The notes below the pieces were generated by a model. The model did not search any database. It was not told the DNA's origin and saw only the letters and a list, made by a program, of their open reading frames with translations. 64,000 nucleotides of DNA from Rapana venosa (taxonomy: Eukaryota; Mollusca; Gastropoda; Neogastropoda; Muricidae): positions 38,163,336 to 38,227,335 of the forward strand of contig CM054138.1 of assembly GCA_028751875.1 (NCBI GenBank), read 5' to 3'. This document shows, in pieces, positions 21,195-32,002 of this stretch. The first letter of the stretch is position 1; the number at the start of each line of letters is the position of its first letter. Both the position numbers and the translations under genes were made by a program.

Positions 21195-21840
21195 CTATCT
21201 ATCTGTCCCGTAGTCTGACGACCGTGGAGGCACCCTCAAAGACTCAACCAGTTCCCTCCATTTCTCTCTCTGTTCTGCCTTTCTCAGGGTTTTGTTGAGT
21301 TCTAGGCCTGTCTATTCGCTGATGTTTTCCTCCCAGCTCTTCCTTGGTCTGCCTCTTCTTCTTCCTCCTTGGACAGTGCCTTGTAAAATTGTCTTTGCAA
21401 GTCCTTTGGATCTTGTGATATGCCCATACCATTTAAGGTTACGCTTTTTCACGATCGTTAGAAGGTTCTCATAGGGTCCAATGGTTTGCTGGATTCTGTT
21501 ATGCACGCTTTCGTTGCTTATGTGGTCTTTGTAGGAGATGCCAAGGAGTCTCCGAAAGCATCTCATCTCCACCGCCTGTACTCTTCTCTCCAAATCTGCA
21601 GTCAGGGTCCATGATTCACAGGCATACAGAAATATGGATATGACAAGGGAGCGCATTAGTCTGATCTTGGAGATAAGTGAGATATTTTTATCTCTCCAGA
21701 TGGTGTTTAGTTTTGACAGTGCTGTTAGTCTGTGCAGTTCTGCATACTACTTCTGGCTTGGATCCCTGGTCTGATACAATGGCTCCCAGGTACTTGAAGC
21801 TTTTAACTGTTTCCAGCTTCTTGTCATAGTATAGCATCAT
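21195..21840 (-). mobile_element. RTE LINE 3' fragment inserted in the other LINE
   Basis: The minus strand reads KKLETVKSFKYLGAI near 21790-21830, then SLVISIFLYACESWTLTADL, RRVQAVEMRCFRRLLGISYK (21540-21650), VKKRNLKWYGHITRSKGLAK and ILQGTVQGGRRRGRPRKSW. It ends in gactacgggac plus a GATA repeat (21192-21208). It lacks everything upstream of the thumb. The 114-residue stretch 21312-21656 is open, the best-kept copy of this domain in the window. Confidence 0.87.
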
Positions 21841-21936
21841 GTACTTCATTTCTCTGCTGCACTGTGATGGAAGGAAATAAAACAGTGACAGGCTTCCTCA
21901 GTGCTGTTTTCTCATGCTGATGCAAAATCATTGATT

Positions 21937-22068
21937 CTGTTCTGTCAGCAATACACATGTCTGTTATATATTGACAGAGTGGCATTGAGCAGGTAGGAGG
22001 TAAAGGTAAAGGAGTCCCATAACCTATAAGGTCGTAGGGGAGCGAGGCGTCAGAGATTGAGCAGGTAA
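21937..22068 (-). repeat. SINE C 3' fragment and flanking direct repeats
   Basis: Positions 22000-22055 hold a short fragment whose minus strand reads ctacgaccttataggttatg followed by ggactcctttacctttacc. The sequence attgagcaggta occurs on both sides (about 21985-21996 and 22057-22068), which fits a target-site duplication. Separately, 21937-21994 repeats 22578-22636 almost exactly (tctgttctgtcagcaataca), a duplication inside the host LINE. Confidence 0.65.
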
Positions 22069-22079
22069 GCAATTAAAAT

Positions 22080-22480
22080 ACTCTGTTATTTTGTTACCAA
22101 CTTTAACAGCTGTTTTCATCCTTTCATACATACTTTGTAGTGTTAAAAACGTTTTTTTCCATGAATACCTTTATGCAATAACAAAAACAACTTTCCTCTA
22201 CCTAAACAATCAAAGGCTTTAGAGAAGTCTACAAAAAGAGTATAGAATCGACCACCTTGCTTTGTGAGATATTTCTGGACAAGACTCTGAAGAGTAAAGA
22301 CATTATCAATTGTGCTATAAAGCCAGCTTGTGCCTCTTGGATTACGACATGATTCTCACAAAACTGACTCAGTCTTTTGTTTATACTGTACAATTTGCTG
22401 ACAACGTTCGAAAGGGATATTCTTATGTAATTGTCAACATTTTGGGTATTAAGGAAAAAATTAATCCTTGTGTCCAACTC
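22080..22480 (-). pseudogene. LINE RT N-terminal block
   Basis: The frame 22229-22477 reads NVDNYIRISLSNVVSKLYSI, LSQFCENHVVIQEAQAGF and VLSRNISQSK. The next frame reads GGRFYTLFVDFSKAFDCLGR and GKLFLLLHKGIHGKKRF. The first catalytic Asp of the RT (VDFSKAFD) is present. It joins in order to the GVKQG/YADD block at 20956-21190, past the RTE insertion. Confidence 0.78.
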
Positions 22481-22869
22481 TCAGGGTAGTGTCAAGATGA
22501 AAAATCTTTATTACATTAAGGAAGTAGAAACTTTATGTGAACATCAGTGGCATGCAAAAAGAAATCAGAGGACAAGTTCTGTTCTGTCAGCAATACACAT
22601 GTCTATTATATATTGACAGAGTGGCATTGAGCAGATAAAATAGTCTGCTATACTTTTCTCTCTGCTAGCTGTACAGGTAATCTCCCTGAGATTTCTTCCA
22701 AAATTATTTATAACGTTATCTTTAACGTTATCTGATATTTTGTTGGCCCTCTGAAATCAAATCATCTAACTCTTTAAATAAAAGAAGTTGTGCGTATTTT
22801 TCAGTAATATCAGTAAAATCTTTAACATCGGGGAAATGGGAGGTTTGACATTAAAGTCGCCACGTAAAA

Positions 22870-23280
22870 TCCAGGGTGAATCAGGATAGTTGCATGAGCA
22901 CAGTCATGGAGTTTTCCAGTGTATCGATACCATCAAGTTTGTCTTCTCCATAAACAACAGATCGTTCAGGGGCGACATAAACAAACCCAGCAAGAATATC
23001 ACAGTAACAATTAAAAACCGTCAGGAAAACAGCATCCTCAGCTGAAGTTAGTAACCATGACACACATGATGCTATACTATTTTGAACACAAACCACTACC
23101 CCACCTTTAAGTCTCTGTGTACAATGAGAAGAAAGTGTGTAATCTGGAAAGGCTTGTTCAATGTCACTTTGTTTGCAGGACCAAATCTCTGAAAATGCAA
23201 ACACTTTAAATCTTGCACAGAAAGATTTCCATTTCAATTTGTTACGTCCTTGTATGTTCCAGGCCATAATTTCAAACAAA
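22870..23280 (-). pseudogene. LINE endonuclease, N-terminal part
   Basis: The frame 22881-23279 begins MFEIMAWNIQGRNKLKWKS, then FAFSEIWSCKQSDIEQAFPD, RLKGGVVVCVQNSI and ILAGFVYVAPERSVVYGED. WNIQGR and SEIW are the AP-endonuclease motif positions. A PWILRGDFNVK-like motif follows near 22850-22880 in another frame. The length and motif spacing fit the L1/Nimb-type endonuclease. Confidence 0.82.
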
Positions 23281-23559
23281 GGGGTTCAACTTGAGAATTC
23301 TGGTTTGTGTGTGTGTGTGTGTGGAATTTGACTCTTCATTTGTGGTATTGTCCTGTTCAGTTTGTTCAGCAGAATAGTTCAGGTTGGTATGCTCTGTCTG
23401 CTGTCGTTTCGTCAGTCATTACGTTGTCGTCAGTAAATATGTTGTTTTCTGTTGTATCTACAACATTCTGTTCCTGTAAAGTGCCATAGGCAACATGTGT
23501 TGTCATGTCATCTGTCGTCTTGTCTGTCACACTGTAGTCAGTCCCTTCAGTGTCGCTGA

Positions 23560-24150
23560 GTGAAGGTGTGAAGGGAGCATCATTCCTGCAGGCTGCCTGA
23601 AGAGGGGGTCGGCCTGACCCTCAGCTCTCTCCCTGCCAGGGCACCAGGTCCTCGGTGGCCGTGTCCTAGACGTGGGCCTGTCCCTCGATGACCAGGGTGT
23701 CCAAGTGCAGGAAAGCCCTGTTCTCTTCTGCCTTGGCTTTCTTCAGGAACGGTAGCAGCTGTCGGTGCCAGTCCCTCACGCGACAAAGATGACAACTTCT
23801 TTTCCCTCAGGATCTTGCGGTTAGCCAGGATGAGTTCCCTGTCCTTCAACTTGCTGAAACAGGCGATGATGGGACGTGGGGACTGCCCTCTTCCATGAAG
23901 TATTCTGTCACCCCATCACGGCCTTCAGCACCACTTCACTGCCTTCTCACAGTCTGACCACAGTTCTCTTTGTCCCTGGGGGTGGGAATGCCATGAATGA
24001 TTAGATTGTTACGTGGGCTTCTTCTCTTCTAAGTCGTCTACTTTGCTCTCCAACTTGTCAATTCTTTCCTTCAGATCTTTGTTTTCTTTTAGAACGCCCG
24101 TCCATTTCCGTTTGGAATTTCTTGTTCTGTTCATCCATCTTAGATTGTAG
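23560..24150 (-). pseudogene. L1-type ORF1 region (RNA-binding-like), broken
   Basis: The minus strand has Lys/Glu-rich coiled-coil-like sequence near 24030-24150, then NLIIHGIPTPxDKENCGQ-like sequence near 23900-24010. RELILANRKILREKKLSSLS (about 23770-23840) follows. The same order of coiled coil, a RNNL..(F/H)GI core and a late 'R..IL..K' helix is seen in the ORF1 regions at 46.1 and 57.8 kb. In L1-type elements this part binds the RNA. Frameshifts are frequent. Confidence 0.62.
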
Positions 24151-24154
24151 ATTT

Positions 24155-24484
24155 TCAATCTTCTTGTCCTTCGCCGTAAGCATTTTTTATGACTTTGGCA
24201 ATTGAAGTTTCTGTGGTGCTTGTCCCACTCCCAGCAGCTGGAGAGAATGGCTGGTTTTGCGATGTCAGAGTGGATTGCTTCGATGATCGCCTGTCAGTAG
24301 TGCCAGGGTTCGTTTCCACGTCGCCCCATTGCAGCAGAAATGTAACAAGGAACACCAACACAAATGTCACTTTTTCCGCTGACACACACGACTCTGTAAC
24401 ACATGGAAACTCTCTGCCGTTGCACGTATTGCCATGAAGCGGAGGAAAGTCCAATAAAAATTGCCACAAATGGCTCCAAAACAT
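24155..24484 (-). pseudogene. LINE N-terminal ORF with degenerate 2A motif
   Basis: The ATG at 24484 opens 109 residues. A hydrophobic stretch VTFVLVFLVTFLLQW (about residues 39-53) runs into GDVETNPG at 54-61 (24302-24325). The next residue is T (ACT) instead of the proline needed for ribosome skipping. 2A peptides at LINE N-termini are known in molluscs and other invertebrates. They release the upstream peptide and in some cases act as signal sequences when uncut. With NPG-T, skipping should be weak or absent; whether this is decay or a variant cannot be told from one copy. Confidence 0.75.
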
Positions 24485-24506
24485 ACCGAACTGATCGACA
24501 TGGCAT

Positions 24507-25045
24507 ACACTGTCTTTTCCACTAAGTTTGAAGATTCTTACTTACTTAATTCCAGATATCTTGAATAATTAACGCAATTAATCTGCAGAGCTCCCCAAAA
24601 CAGGCCTTGCTTCAGTGATGAAGACAACTCACCTACTGTGTATGCATGTGTGCATGTGTGTGTCCGTGTGTCCATGTGTGTGTGTGTGTGTGTGTGTGTG
24701 CATGCATGTGTGTATTTTTAGAGACAGGCAGACAGACAGAGACAGAGATCTATTTTTTGGGTGTACTCTGCCTACATGCAAGGCATGGTATCACTGTCTG
24801 GGTGTTGGGGGTGGAGGTGGGGGCAGACAATGATATAGATGCTTGCTATTTTTTCACTTTGTATAGACTGACAGTATACTGAAATATGAATAAGCTTCTG
24901 AGAAGTAAAAAAAAAAAATCCTGTGCGCGCGCGCGCGCACACACACGCAACACACACACACACACACATTCTCTCTCTCACTTTCTCTCTCTCTCTGTCT
25001 GTCTGTCTCTCTCTCCCTCCCTCTCTCTCCCTCTCTCTCTCTCTC
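24507..25045. repeat. GT, GACA, CA and CT microsatellites
   Basis: GT-rich tract 24640-24712, GACA/GA at 24722-24748, a CG/CA mix (gcgcgcgcgcacacac) 24923-24968, and CT/CTGT 24970-25046. No gene is seen between them. Confidence 0.9.
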
Positions 25046-25049
25046 CGGT

Positions 25050-26005
25050 TTTTATCAGAACATGGTTTTGGAATCGTGTGGTTGTCTCAGGAAGTAGGTA
25101 GCGAGCATGGGTTTATTTCTGAATTGAAAGACAGACTCATTTGTTCATTTAAACAAAATTGGCACTCGGACATGGAAAGTAAAGATAAATACTGCTGGGT
25201 TTTTTCGTTTAAGTGTGCTTTTCAAGCTGAAAAGTATCTTCGAATAGTCACTGACAAATGGCATCGACTAATTTATGCAAGATTTCGACTAAGAACACTC
25301 GGCTTCAATGCAAACAAAAGATGGTTTCAACCTGAGACGTCCACACAGTTCCATGCCCTATGTGTGGTCATATTCTTGATGATGAAGTGCATTTCCTGTT
25401 TCATTGTCAATCGTATGTTTCCATACGTGAAAACTGTGGTGTTCTCAATCTAGAAGCTTTCCGAAGGCAAGATATTTTTTCTATCTTATCGTCCGATGAT
25501 GATATTGTGATCAAATCGGTTGCAAAGTTTATTGCTGAAGCACTGAAATTAAGACAATTACAGCTAAGTTCCAATTAGCTTAACATTTGTGACTAAACTA
25601 AAGTAACATTTAAAATATGTAAACTCCAGCATTTTGTGAAACACATAAAAAACATTTTAAATTACGCTGTAGTCCCCCACAAGAATATTTTTTGAAATTT
25701 CACATACAATGTCAATGGAGGTTTCTAAAAAGCATTCTAGAATGTTCTTTTCATTATTTTATTTTATTGCTTATTGGTTCCTATTGTTTCATCCTTGTTA
25801 TTACTTTGTGTTCATTTTGAAACTGAGTTTACGTCAGCGCTTAAAGTCGTATCCGTTCATAAGAGCTCTTTTTTGTTTTTGGTTTTCATTACGTTAAATG
25901 CATCATGTGATTTTTCTTGTATTTATTTGTATTTACAAAAGAAAGTGGGTATAACCCCCCTTGTCAATAGGCCACTTTGGGCAATGACAATAAATTGGTC
26001 AAAGC
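25050..26005 (+). mobile_element. L1/Nimb-like LINE C-terminal region and 3' end
   Basis: The frames give FISELKDRLICSFKQNWH, FKCAFQAEKYLRIVTDKWHR, LIYARFRLRTLGFNANKRWF (25115-25330). Then follow PCPMCGHILDDEVHFLFHCQSYV (a CCHC motif, about 25350-25425) and ILSSDDDIVIKSVAKFIAEA with LKLRQLQLSSN and a stop at 25578. The last motif recurs at 48835-48945 in the 2A-bearing LINE, so they are one family. The 3' UTR ends ..ggtcaaagcg followed by a CT tract. A large 5' part is missing. Confidence 0.82.
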
Positions 26006-26323
26006 GTCTCTCTCTCCCTCCCTCTCTCTCTCCCCCCCCCCTCTCTCTCTCTCTCTCTCTTTCATGGGCTTGTGCGTGACTGTCTCACTTCTTGCACCAC
26101 TCTGTATCAAAGCTAAACTCCTTTTTCAGAAAACACACACAAACAAGCTAAAAAGCTAAGGAAGAAATAGAAATAAAAGAGAAAGAAAAAAAAGAGAGAA
26201 AGAAACGAACAAAAGAAACAATCAGCCCATAGATCCTAATAAAACAAAAATCATAAATAAACAAAAAATCTATAATAACAAAAAACAGCCCGTAGTGAGG
26301 GGGGGGGGGGGGGGGGGTGAGGT

Positions 26324-26393
<70 letters not shown>

Positions 26394-26795
26394 GGGGGGG
26401 GGGAAATTTTCTCAGTATCTTAGTCTGTTTTGTCCGTTTTCCCCCCGACAGGGGCCTGGAGGAACACACACACAAAAAAAAAACCCCCCGAAAACACACA
26501 AAAGAGCAAAAAATTTGGGAAGACACTTAGTCCCTCATTTTATATATATATTAATATATACTAAATATAATATATATTTTATAATTACATAAAATAATAC
26601 TAATAAATAATAAATATCATATGACAAAAATATTTAATATACATCTATCATATCATTTTATTATATATAATATCTATATAATATCTATTATATTATTATA
26701 TAATATATAATTATATAGATATATAATATCTATTATATAATTTTATATATATATATATATATAATATAGATATATATATTAATACATGATTTGAG
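26006..26795. repeat. CT tract, 105-bp G run and AT-rich DNA
   Basis: CT/C tract 26007-26062. An almost pure G run at 26299-26403 has three non-G spots and would read poly-Pro or poly-Gly. AT-rich sequence with TATA-type runs spans 26540-26790. No gene is seen. Confidence 0.9.
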
Positions 26796-26904
26796 TGCAA
26801 GCGTTCGATTTTTTGTTTATACAAGACTACAGAGCTATATAAAATTCCACACACAACACACACACACAACACACACACAACACACACACACACAGAGGCA
26901 CATA

Positions 26905-26940
<36 letters not shown>

Positions 26941-27180
26941 CTGCCTTTGTCTCTCTTGTTCTCTCTTTTTTTTTCTTCTGGAAGGGAGATGGACTTGAAA
27001 GTGGGACTGACCATTTCTTGCCCATCTGTTCAACTTCTGATTTATTCCATGTATATTGCAGAGTCCACATGCACACTGGCATACTTATACAGAGTCCCAC
27101 CAAGGTGCATTCAATGGGTAGGGGTGGGTATGGAAGGTCCACAACTTCAAAGGCCTGCTATTACGTAGATCATCTGTGAG
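26790..27180 (+). mobile_element. L2-like LINE 3'-end fragment with CA/GT tail region
   Basis: gagtgcaagcgttcgatttt (26793-26812), then caagactac and gctatataaaattcc, match the L2-like 3' terminal block seen at 36130-36190 and, inverted, at 39035-39085 and 50265-50330. It is followed by (CA)n 26850-26895 and (GT)n 26907-26931. The rest to 27180 has no clear motif. Confidence 0.6.
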
Positions 27181-27299
27181 ATTGCAATCAAAGTGGTGTG
27201 CTATTACATAGATCTATGATATGCTGCTGATCTGGAGTTTTTGGAACATCAACTTTAGACACATCAGGAGACAGATTGATATGCTTAAGCCAATTCTGG

Positions 27300-27314
27300 T
27301 GATACTTGTGATGA

Positions 27315-27384
<70 letters not shown>

Positions 27385-27410
27385 GGTGATGATGATGATG
27401 ATGATCATCA
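27300..27410. repeat. Triplet array GAC/GAT/GGT
   Basis: gatgatgatgacgacaacga is followed by (cga)n, (tga)n, (tgg)n and (tga)n: a compound trinucleotide array that directly abuts a SINE A tail. Reading frames here give Asp/Thr/Met or poly-His artefacts. Confidence 0.92.
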
Positions 27411-27650
27411 GAGCCGACTCCACTCTCCCCAAAAGTCCTTCGGATGAGACTACAAACCGAGGTTCCCTGTGTGAACACACGCAGAACATCTTGCGCACAC
27501 GTTGAAACCCCTTCCGCTTTTTGGAAGTGTAGCCATTGTGTGCGGGTGTGAACGGATGACAACATTTGCACAACTGCATACACACGGGACTAGATTTTTA
27601 AAAAATTTGAAAAGCACGTGGGTGCTTATTCCATTATCCTCAAAATAAAA
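27411..27650 (+). mobile_element. SINE A, 5'-less copy
   Basis: It starts in the middle domain (gagccgactccactctcccc), keeps cggatgagactacaaaccga, the ggccattgtgtgc-type block and acacacgggactaga, and ends attccattatcctcaaaata. The tRNA-like head is absent; a triplet array takes its place. Confidence 0.82.
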
Positions 27651-27689
27651 GAATAATATACAAAGAATGAAATAAAAGAATAAAAAGAA

Positions 27690-27742
27690 CATTTAAACAC
27701 ACACGCACGCACGCAAGCACGTACGCACGCACGCACCACGCA

Positions 27743-27786
<44 letters not shown>
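27690..27786. repeat. CA/GCA microsatellite
   Basis: cacgcacgcacgcaagcacg and then (CA)n up to the start of the next SINE A head. Confidence 0.93.
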
Positions 27787-27788
<2 letters not shown>

Positions 27789-27915
27789 GGACGGGATAGC
27801 CTAGTGGTTAGAACATTGCGCTCGCAATCTGAAAATTTACACAACTGCATACACACGGGGACTTGTTTTAAAAAGCAAATAAGTGCTTATTCCATTATCC
27901 TCGATATATAAGAAT
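27787..27915 (+). mobile_element. SINE A with head fused to tail (middle deleted)
   Basis: The head ggggacgggatagcctagtg, gttagaacattgcgctcgca and atctga is intact, then jumps straight to aaatttacacaactgcatac and the 3' tail ending attccattatcctcgatata. About 190 bp of the family is missing. It gives the cleanest view of the tRNA-like 5' end in plus orientation. Confidence 0.87.
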
Positions 27916-28146
27916 AAAATGAAACACACACACAACACACACCACACACACACACACACAACCAACACACACACACACACACCACACACACACGTAGAGT
28001 GTAGGAATACAAAACTGTAATCATTGACTAGAAAGACATATAAACGTATGATATAGATAGATAGATGATATATATATATATATATGTAATATAATATATT
28101 TATATATATATTATATATATATATATAATAGAGAAGAGAGAGAGAG

Positions 28147-28184
<38 letters not shown>

Positions 28185-28372
28185 TATGTGTGTATATTAT
28201 ATAAACTCATAAATATTCAAAGATAATTAAAGCCACAAACGAGGCATATACTTATTTTCATGAGCTTACTCATGTATGCATATACGCACCCACCCTCTCA
28301 CACACACACAAACACACACACACAACACACACACACCCACAACACACCACACACACACACACACACACACAC
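27916..28372. repeat. CA, TA, GA microsatellites
   Basis: (CA)n 27925-27995, TA-rich 28060-28128, (GA)n 28130-28180 and (CA)n 28298-28372. No gene. Confidence 0.92.
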
Positions 28373-28516
28373 GTTAAATCCTGTTCCGCATTTCGTACGA
28401 GTAGGCCATTGTGTGCCGGTGGGAACAGATGACAGAATTTACAAAACCGCAAACACACGGGGACTGGATGTAAAAAAGCGCATAAGTGCTTATTCTATAA
28501 TCCTCGATATAAAAGA
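28373..28516 (+). mobile_element. SINE A 3' fragment
   Basis: It starts gttaaatcctgttccgcatt, includes aggccattgtgtgccggtgg and ends ataatcctcgatataaaag. It is 5'-truncated exactly at a CA tract. Confidence 0.83.
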
Positions 28517-28744
28517 ATGAAAATAAAAATAAATAAATAAAATAAATACACACACACACACAGAGGGAGGGAGGGAGGGAGCGAGAGAACTCGAACTCGA
28601 ACTCGAATTTTTTAATGAGGGTATATGGATAAGCCAGTGGCTTCTTTACACCAGGTCCTCGTCAAGAGGAGAAAAAAAGACAATGAACAAATAAGAAAAC
28701 ATTCACATCAAATAAAAGATAGTATAGACTCTTAAATAACTAAA

Positions 28745-28865
28745 AAAAAAGGTGTCCCATAACCTATAAGGTCGTAGGGAGAGAGGCGTCAGAGACCTCA
28801 CTTCTCTAGGGCCAGCATATTGAGGGCGGCGCTCGACGCTGCTTAACTTGGCTGGGGGAAAGCGA
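28745..28865 (-). mobile_element. SINE C copy
   Basis: On plus it reads gtgtcccataacctataagg, tcgtagggagagaggcgtca, a cttctctagggccagcat block and gctcgacgctgcttaactt. The first 40 bp match the short fragment at 22000-22055. The minus-strand 3' end resembles the RTE 3' terminus at 10030-10060 (cctacgaccct..ggttacgggac), which suggests RTE-driven mobility. Confidence 0.6.
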
Positions 28866-29159
28866 ACTAAATAAACGCATAATACTATTCAAACAAGCAT
28901 TTGCTACATATTGTCAAGCACATGTCTATTCTTATCATTTTAAAGCGTATCGACACTATTGACATATTACATACAGACACAAACCCATAGTCAGCTGAAC
29001 AGGAACCACTTCGCAACAATCATCAAATTTCCGAATCAATGGCCAAAAAAGAGAAAGAAAAGAAAAAACGGCCCAACCACAAACATCATCTCACAGATTC
29101 GCAAAGCCACAAACATACCACTCCAGCAAAAAGCTCCATCAAAAAACAGGAGCGTGTAA

Positions 29160-29640
29160 AGTGGGTGTGTGTGATGTTGGTGTGTGTGTGGTGTGTGTGT
29201 GTGTGAGAGAGAGGGGAGGAGAGAGAGAGGAGAGAGAGAGAGGGAGAGAGGAGAGAGAGAGGAGAGAGAGAGAGAGAAGATAGAAATCTTCAAAATCTAT
29301 CAAAATGCTCAGCACAGCCCCACTCACGCACAACACGCCACACGCCACACATACAAACTTTCGGCAGCACACACACCCACACACCACTTCAGATCAAACA
29401 ACACCCACACACCACACACCAACACCACAACACACTTTCTACATATATACCACACACCAAACCAGAACTATGACACACAACCAAATGAACACTTACACGA
29501 CACACACACCACACACACACACACACCACACACACACTAACCACACCACACACACACACACACTATACAGCATCCAACAGGAACACACTCGCGGGCACCA
29601 CACACACACACACAACACAACCCAACAGAATAACTGGATC
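29160..29640. repeat. GT, GA and CA-rich microsatellite block
   Basis: (GT)n 29160-29205, (GA)n 29206-29280, then CA-rich interrupted sequence 29320-29620. The long frames here are simple-repeat artefacts. Confidence 0.92.
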
Positions 29641-30477
29641 TTTCAACATTGACATCAATAGTTATACATAAAAGTTAACATCAATTTACGCCTTTAATTA
29701 ACAACTTGTCTAATAAAGATTCATCCACCACCAATAAAGAAGTCAATACAGTTCATGATCACGATTCTTGGCAAAACTTGAAAAGGATGGGATTCTCAAA
29801 TCTAAAGTAAACTTTGAGTGCACTTATAACAAAAGAAGAATATTATCTTACAAGATGGATACCACTTATTAAAGAAACAGCATGGAAAAAGGTTACGAAC
29901 GTATCACCTGAAAGAGATTTCTAACAGATCTGTATCAAACTGACAAGCAAGTGTCGGAGCCATTCTAAGAGCTTGTCAAATATCACATGAAAAAGTGAAT
30001 AGTTTGTATCATAAAAAAATTATAATTCTATTCGTAAACCAAATTCAGTAGACACAGTAAATGTATGGTGGTGAGAATATTTTAATCTCATATAATATTT
30101 GAATGTCAAATCAAAGCTTTTTTACCCAGTTTTCTGAAAACTCCCTTAGAAGCATATTCAATAATTTGATTTGGCATTGATATTGCAAAAGGTTCTGGAT
30201 ATCTTGGACATTTGTTATAGTTTCATAAACGTTAATCATTTTATGTTTGTTTGGTTGGTGGGTTTTTTAACTAATTTAAAAAAAATTAATTTTTCTTTTT
30301 TGTATTTTTGCTTTGTGCGATTTTCTTTTCATGATTAGACTACTTTTTCGCCCTCGCAAATTTCAGTAGGGCCTCACACACATCAATCATACAAACCCGT
30401 GTATATATATATTTTTTTTTCTCGTCTAATATCACTAGAGAGTGAACACAGACGTAAAATCGAGACAACAACAACAA

Positions 30478-30539
<62 letters not shown>

Positions 30540-30575
30540 ACATGCGCGCGTACATACACACACACACACAGAGCA
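30478..30575. repeat. CA microsatellite
   Basis: (CA)n 30479-30533, then a gcgcgcg interruption and more CA to 30571. It lies in the 3' UTR region of the minus-strand L2-like LINE. Confidence 0.95.
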
Positions 30576-31370
30576 ATGCAAAACAAGAAAACCCGCAAAC
30601 ATTAACAAGACAATACATTTATAATCATATCAAATAATGTTATATTTGCATAAACATGATTTATAACATTTCAAATAGATATTTGTAGTACGCCTTTTTG
30701 AAAGATGTTAAGCAACTTTTGTTCTTGATATAGATAGGGATTTCATTTCATAGTCTGCTACCAGAGTAAACGAGGGATGTCATAAATAGATCAGTTCTTG
30801 GTCGCATGTCACGAATTCTTTTGGCTGAAAATCTTTGATAAAGGTATGCTGGGGGAAAGATTGCTCATAATTTTATACATTAGTATACCTTTATTATAAT
30901 GACATCTTATAACAAAAGAAAGAATATTGAGCTCTTTTGTAATGACATATTTTAAGGGAAGAAGATCTTAGAAGGATTAGCTTTAGTGAACGTCTGTATA
31001 TACTTTCTAAGGGTTTCAATGAATTCTTACTAGCCAAATCCAAGCATGTTGAAGCATAGTCTATGTCGGGGTTTAATGTATGCATGGAAAAATAATTTTC
31101 TGGTATGCATATCAAGGAAATGTTTAATTCTATTGAGCTGAAACACTTTTGGGGCTATTTTCTTGGACAGAGTGTAGACATGACTTGACCATGACAAGTA
31201 TTGTCAATGTCAAGTCCCAGCAATCTATGCAAATTTATTTCTTCTTGTACATTATTGCAAATATTTAAAATATTTAAGTTACTTGGGATAACTTTTATAT
31301 TTTGACGTTTCTGGCGTGTTGAACTGGCATAAATTTAGACTTGTTTGGATGTAGGGCCATGTGGTTATAA

Positions 31371-32002
31371 TCAGTCCATGTTACAAGTTGAATTTATATC
31401 TTTTTGTAGATGTTCATATACTAATTTCACATCTTTATCTGTACTGTGCAAAGTTGTATCGTCAGCAAATAATTCACAACAAGAAGAAAGATACAAAGGA
31501 AGATCATTAATGTAGATTGTAAATAGGATAGGGCCTAGAACAGAACCCTGGGGAACACCATATCTTATGGGCATGAGTGAGGATACTAATGAGTCTTGGA
31601 AAACTGCTTGTCTTGTGTTTGTTAGGAAAAGGTTAGTAATTGAAGAGATTTAGCAGATAAGCCATAGATAGTAAGTTTCCTTAAAAGAAGATTGTGGTCA
31701 ATGGTGTCAAAGGCTTTGGCAAAGTCCACAAAGACTGTACCTGTTAAAAGGTCATTGTTTATATTTAAGTGCCACTGTTCTATTAAGTTGCTGAGAGCTG
31801 CATGACAAGAGTGATTTTCTCTAAAAATGCTTTGATTTGGGTGGAACAGGTTGTGTAATGTAAAGTGTGATAGAAGATTGTTCTTGAGATGTTTTTCCAG
31901 AGGTTTAGACAAGGTAGACAGAATAAATATAGGCCTGTAGTTAGGCGGGTCATTTGAATCCCCAGATTTAAAAAAAGGAATCACTTTAGCAATTTTAAAC
32001 AT
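31371..32002 (-). pseudogene. L2/CR1-like reverse transcriptase
   Basis: Two open stretches in different frames (31622-32002 and 31371-31574) hold the RT core: PNYRPIFILSTLSKPLEKHL, FHPNQSIFRENHSCHAAL, FVDFAKAFDTIDHNLLLRKL (first catalytic Asp), YGVPQGSVLGPILF and LFADDTTLH (the catalytic Asp pair is intact). One frameshift near 31600 separates them. This is a fairly young copy by comparison with 1.1-2.6 kb. Confidence 0.87.

Larger units (their letters stand above)
19113..24506 (-). mobile_element. L1/Nimb-like LINE with 2A motif, nested by later insertions
   Basis: On the minus strand this reads, 5' to 3': a 2A-like peptide (24302-24325), ORF1-type sequence (about 23560-24150), endonuclease (22870-23280), the RT start with FVDFSKAFDCLGRGKLF (about 22190-22250), VKQGYILS and LLLYADDIALLSDS (20956-21190). 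It continues with KAVVFKN and EKWYYAGKQI (20462-20545), then a C-terminal CCHC-type region (19113-20190) and a 3' tail of (attg)n at 19113-19147. The element is interrupted by an RTE fragment (21195-21840), SINE C (about 22000), SINE B (20556-20957) and SINE A (20196-20461). Coding order is kept across all breaks, so I treat it as one element. Confidence 0.78.

Noticed and set aside
26317..26592. Poly-Gly/poly-Pro protein
   Set aside because: It comes from a G homopolymer of doubtful sequence quality.
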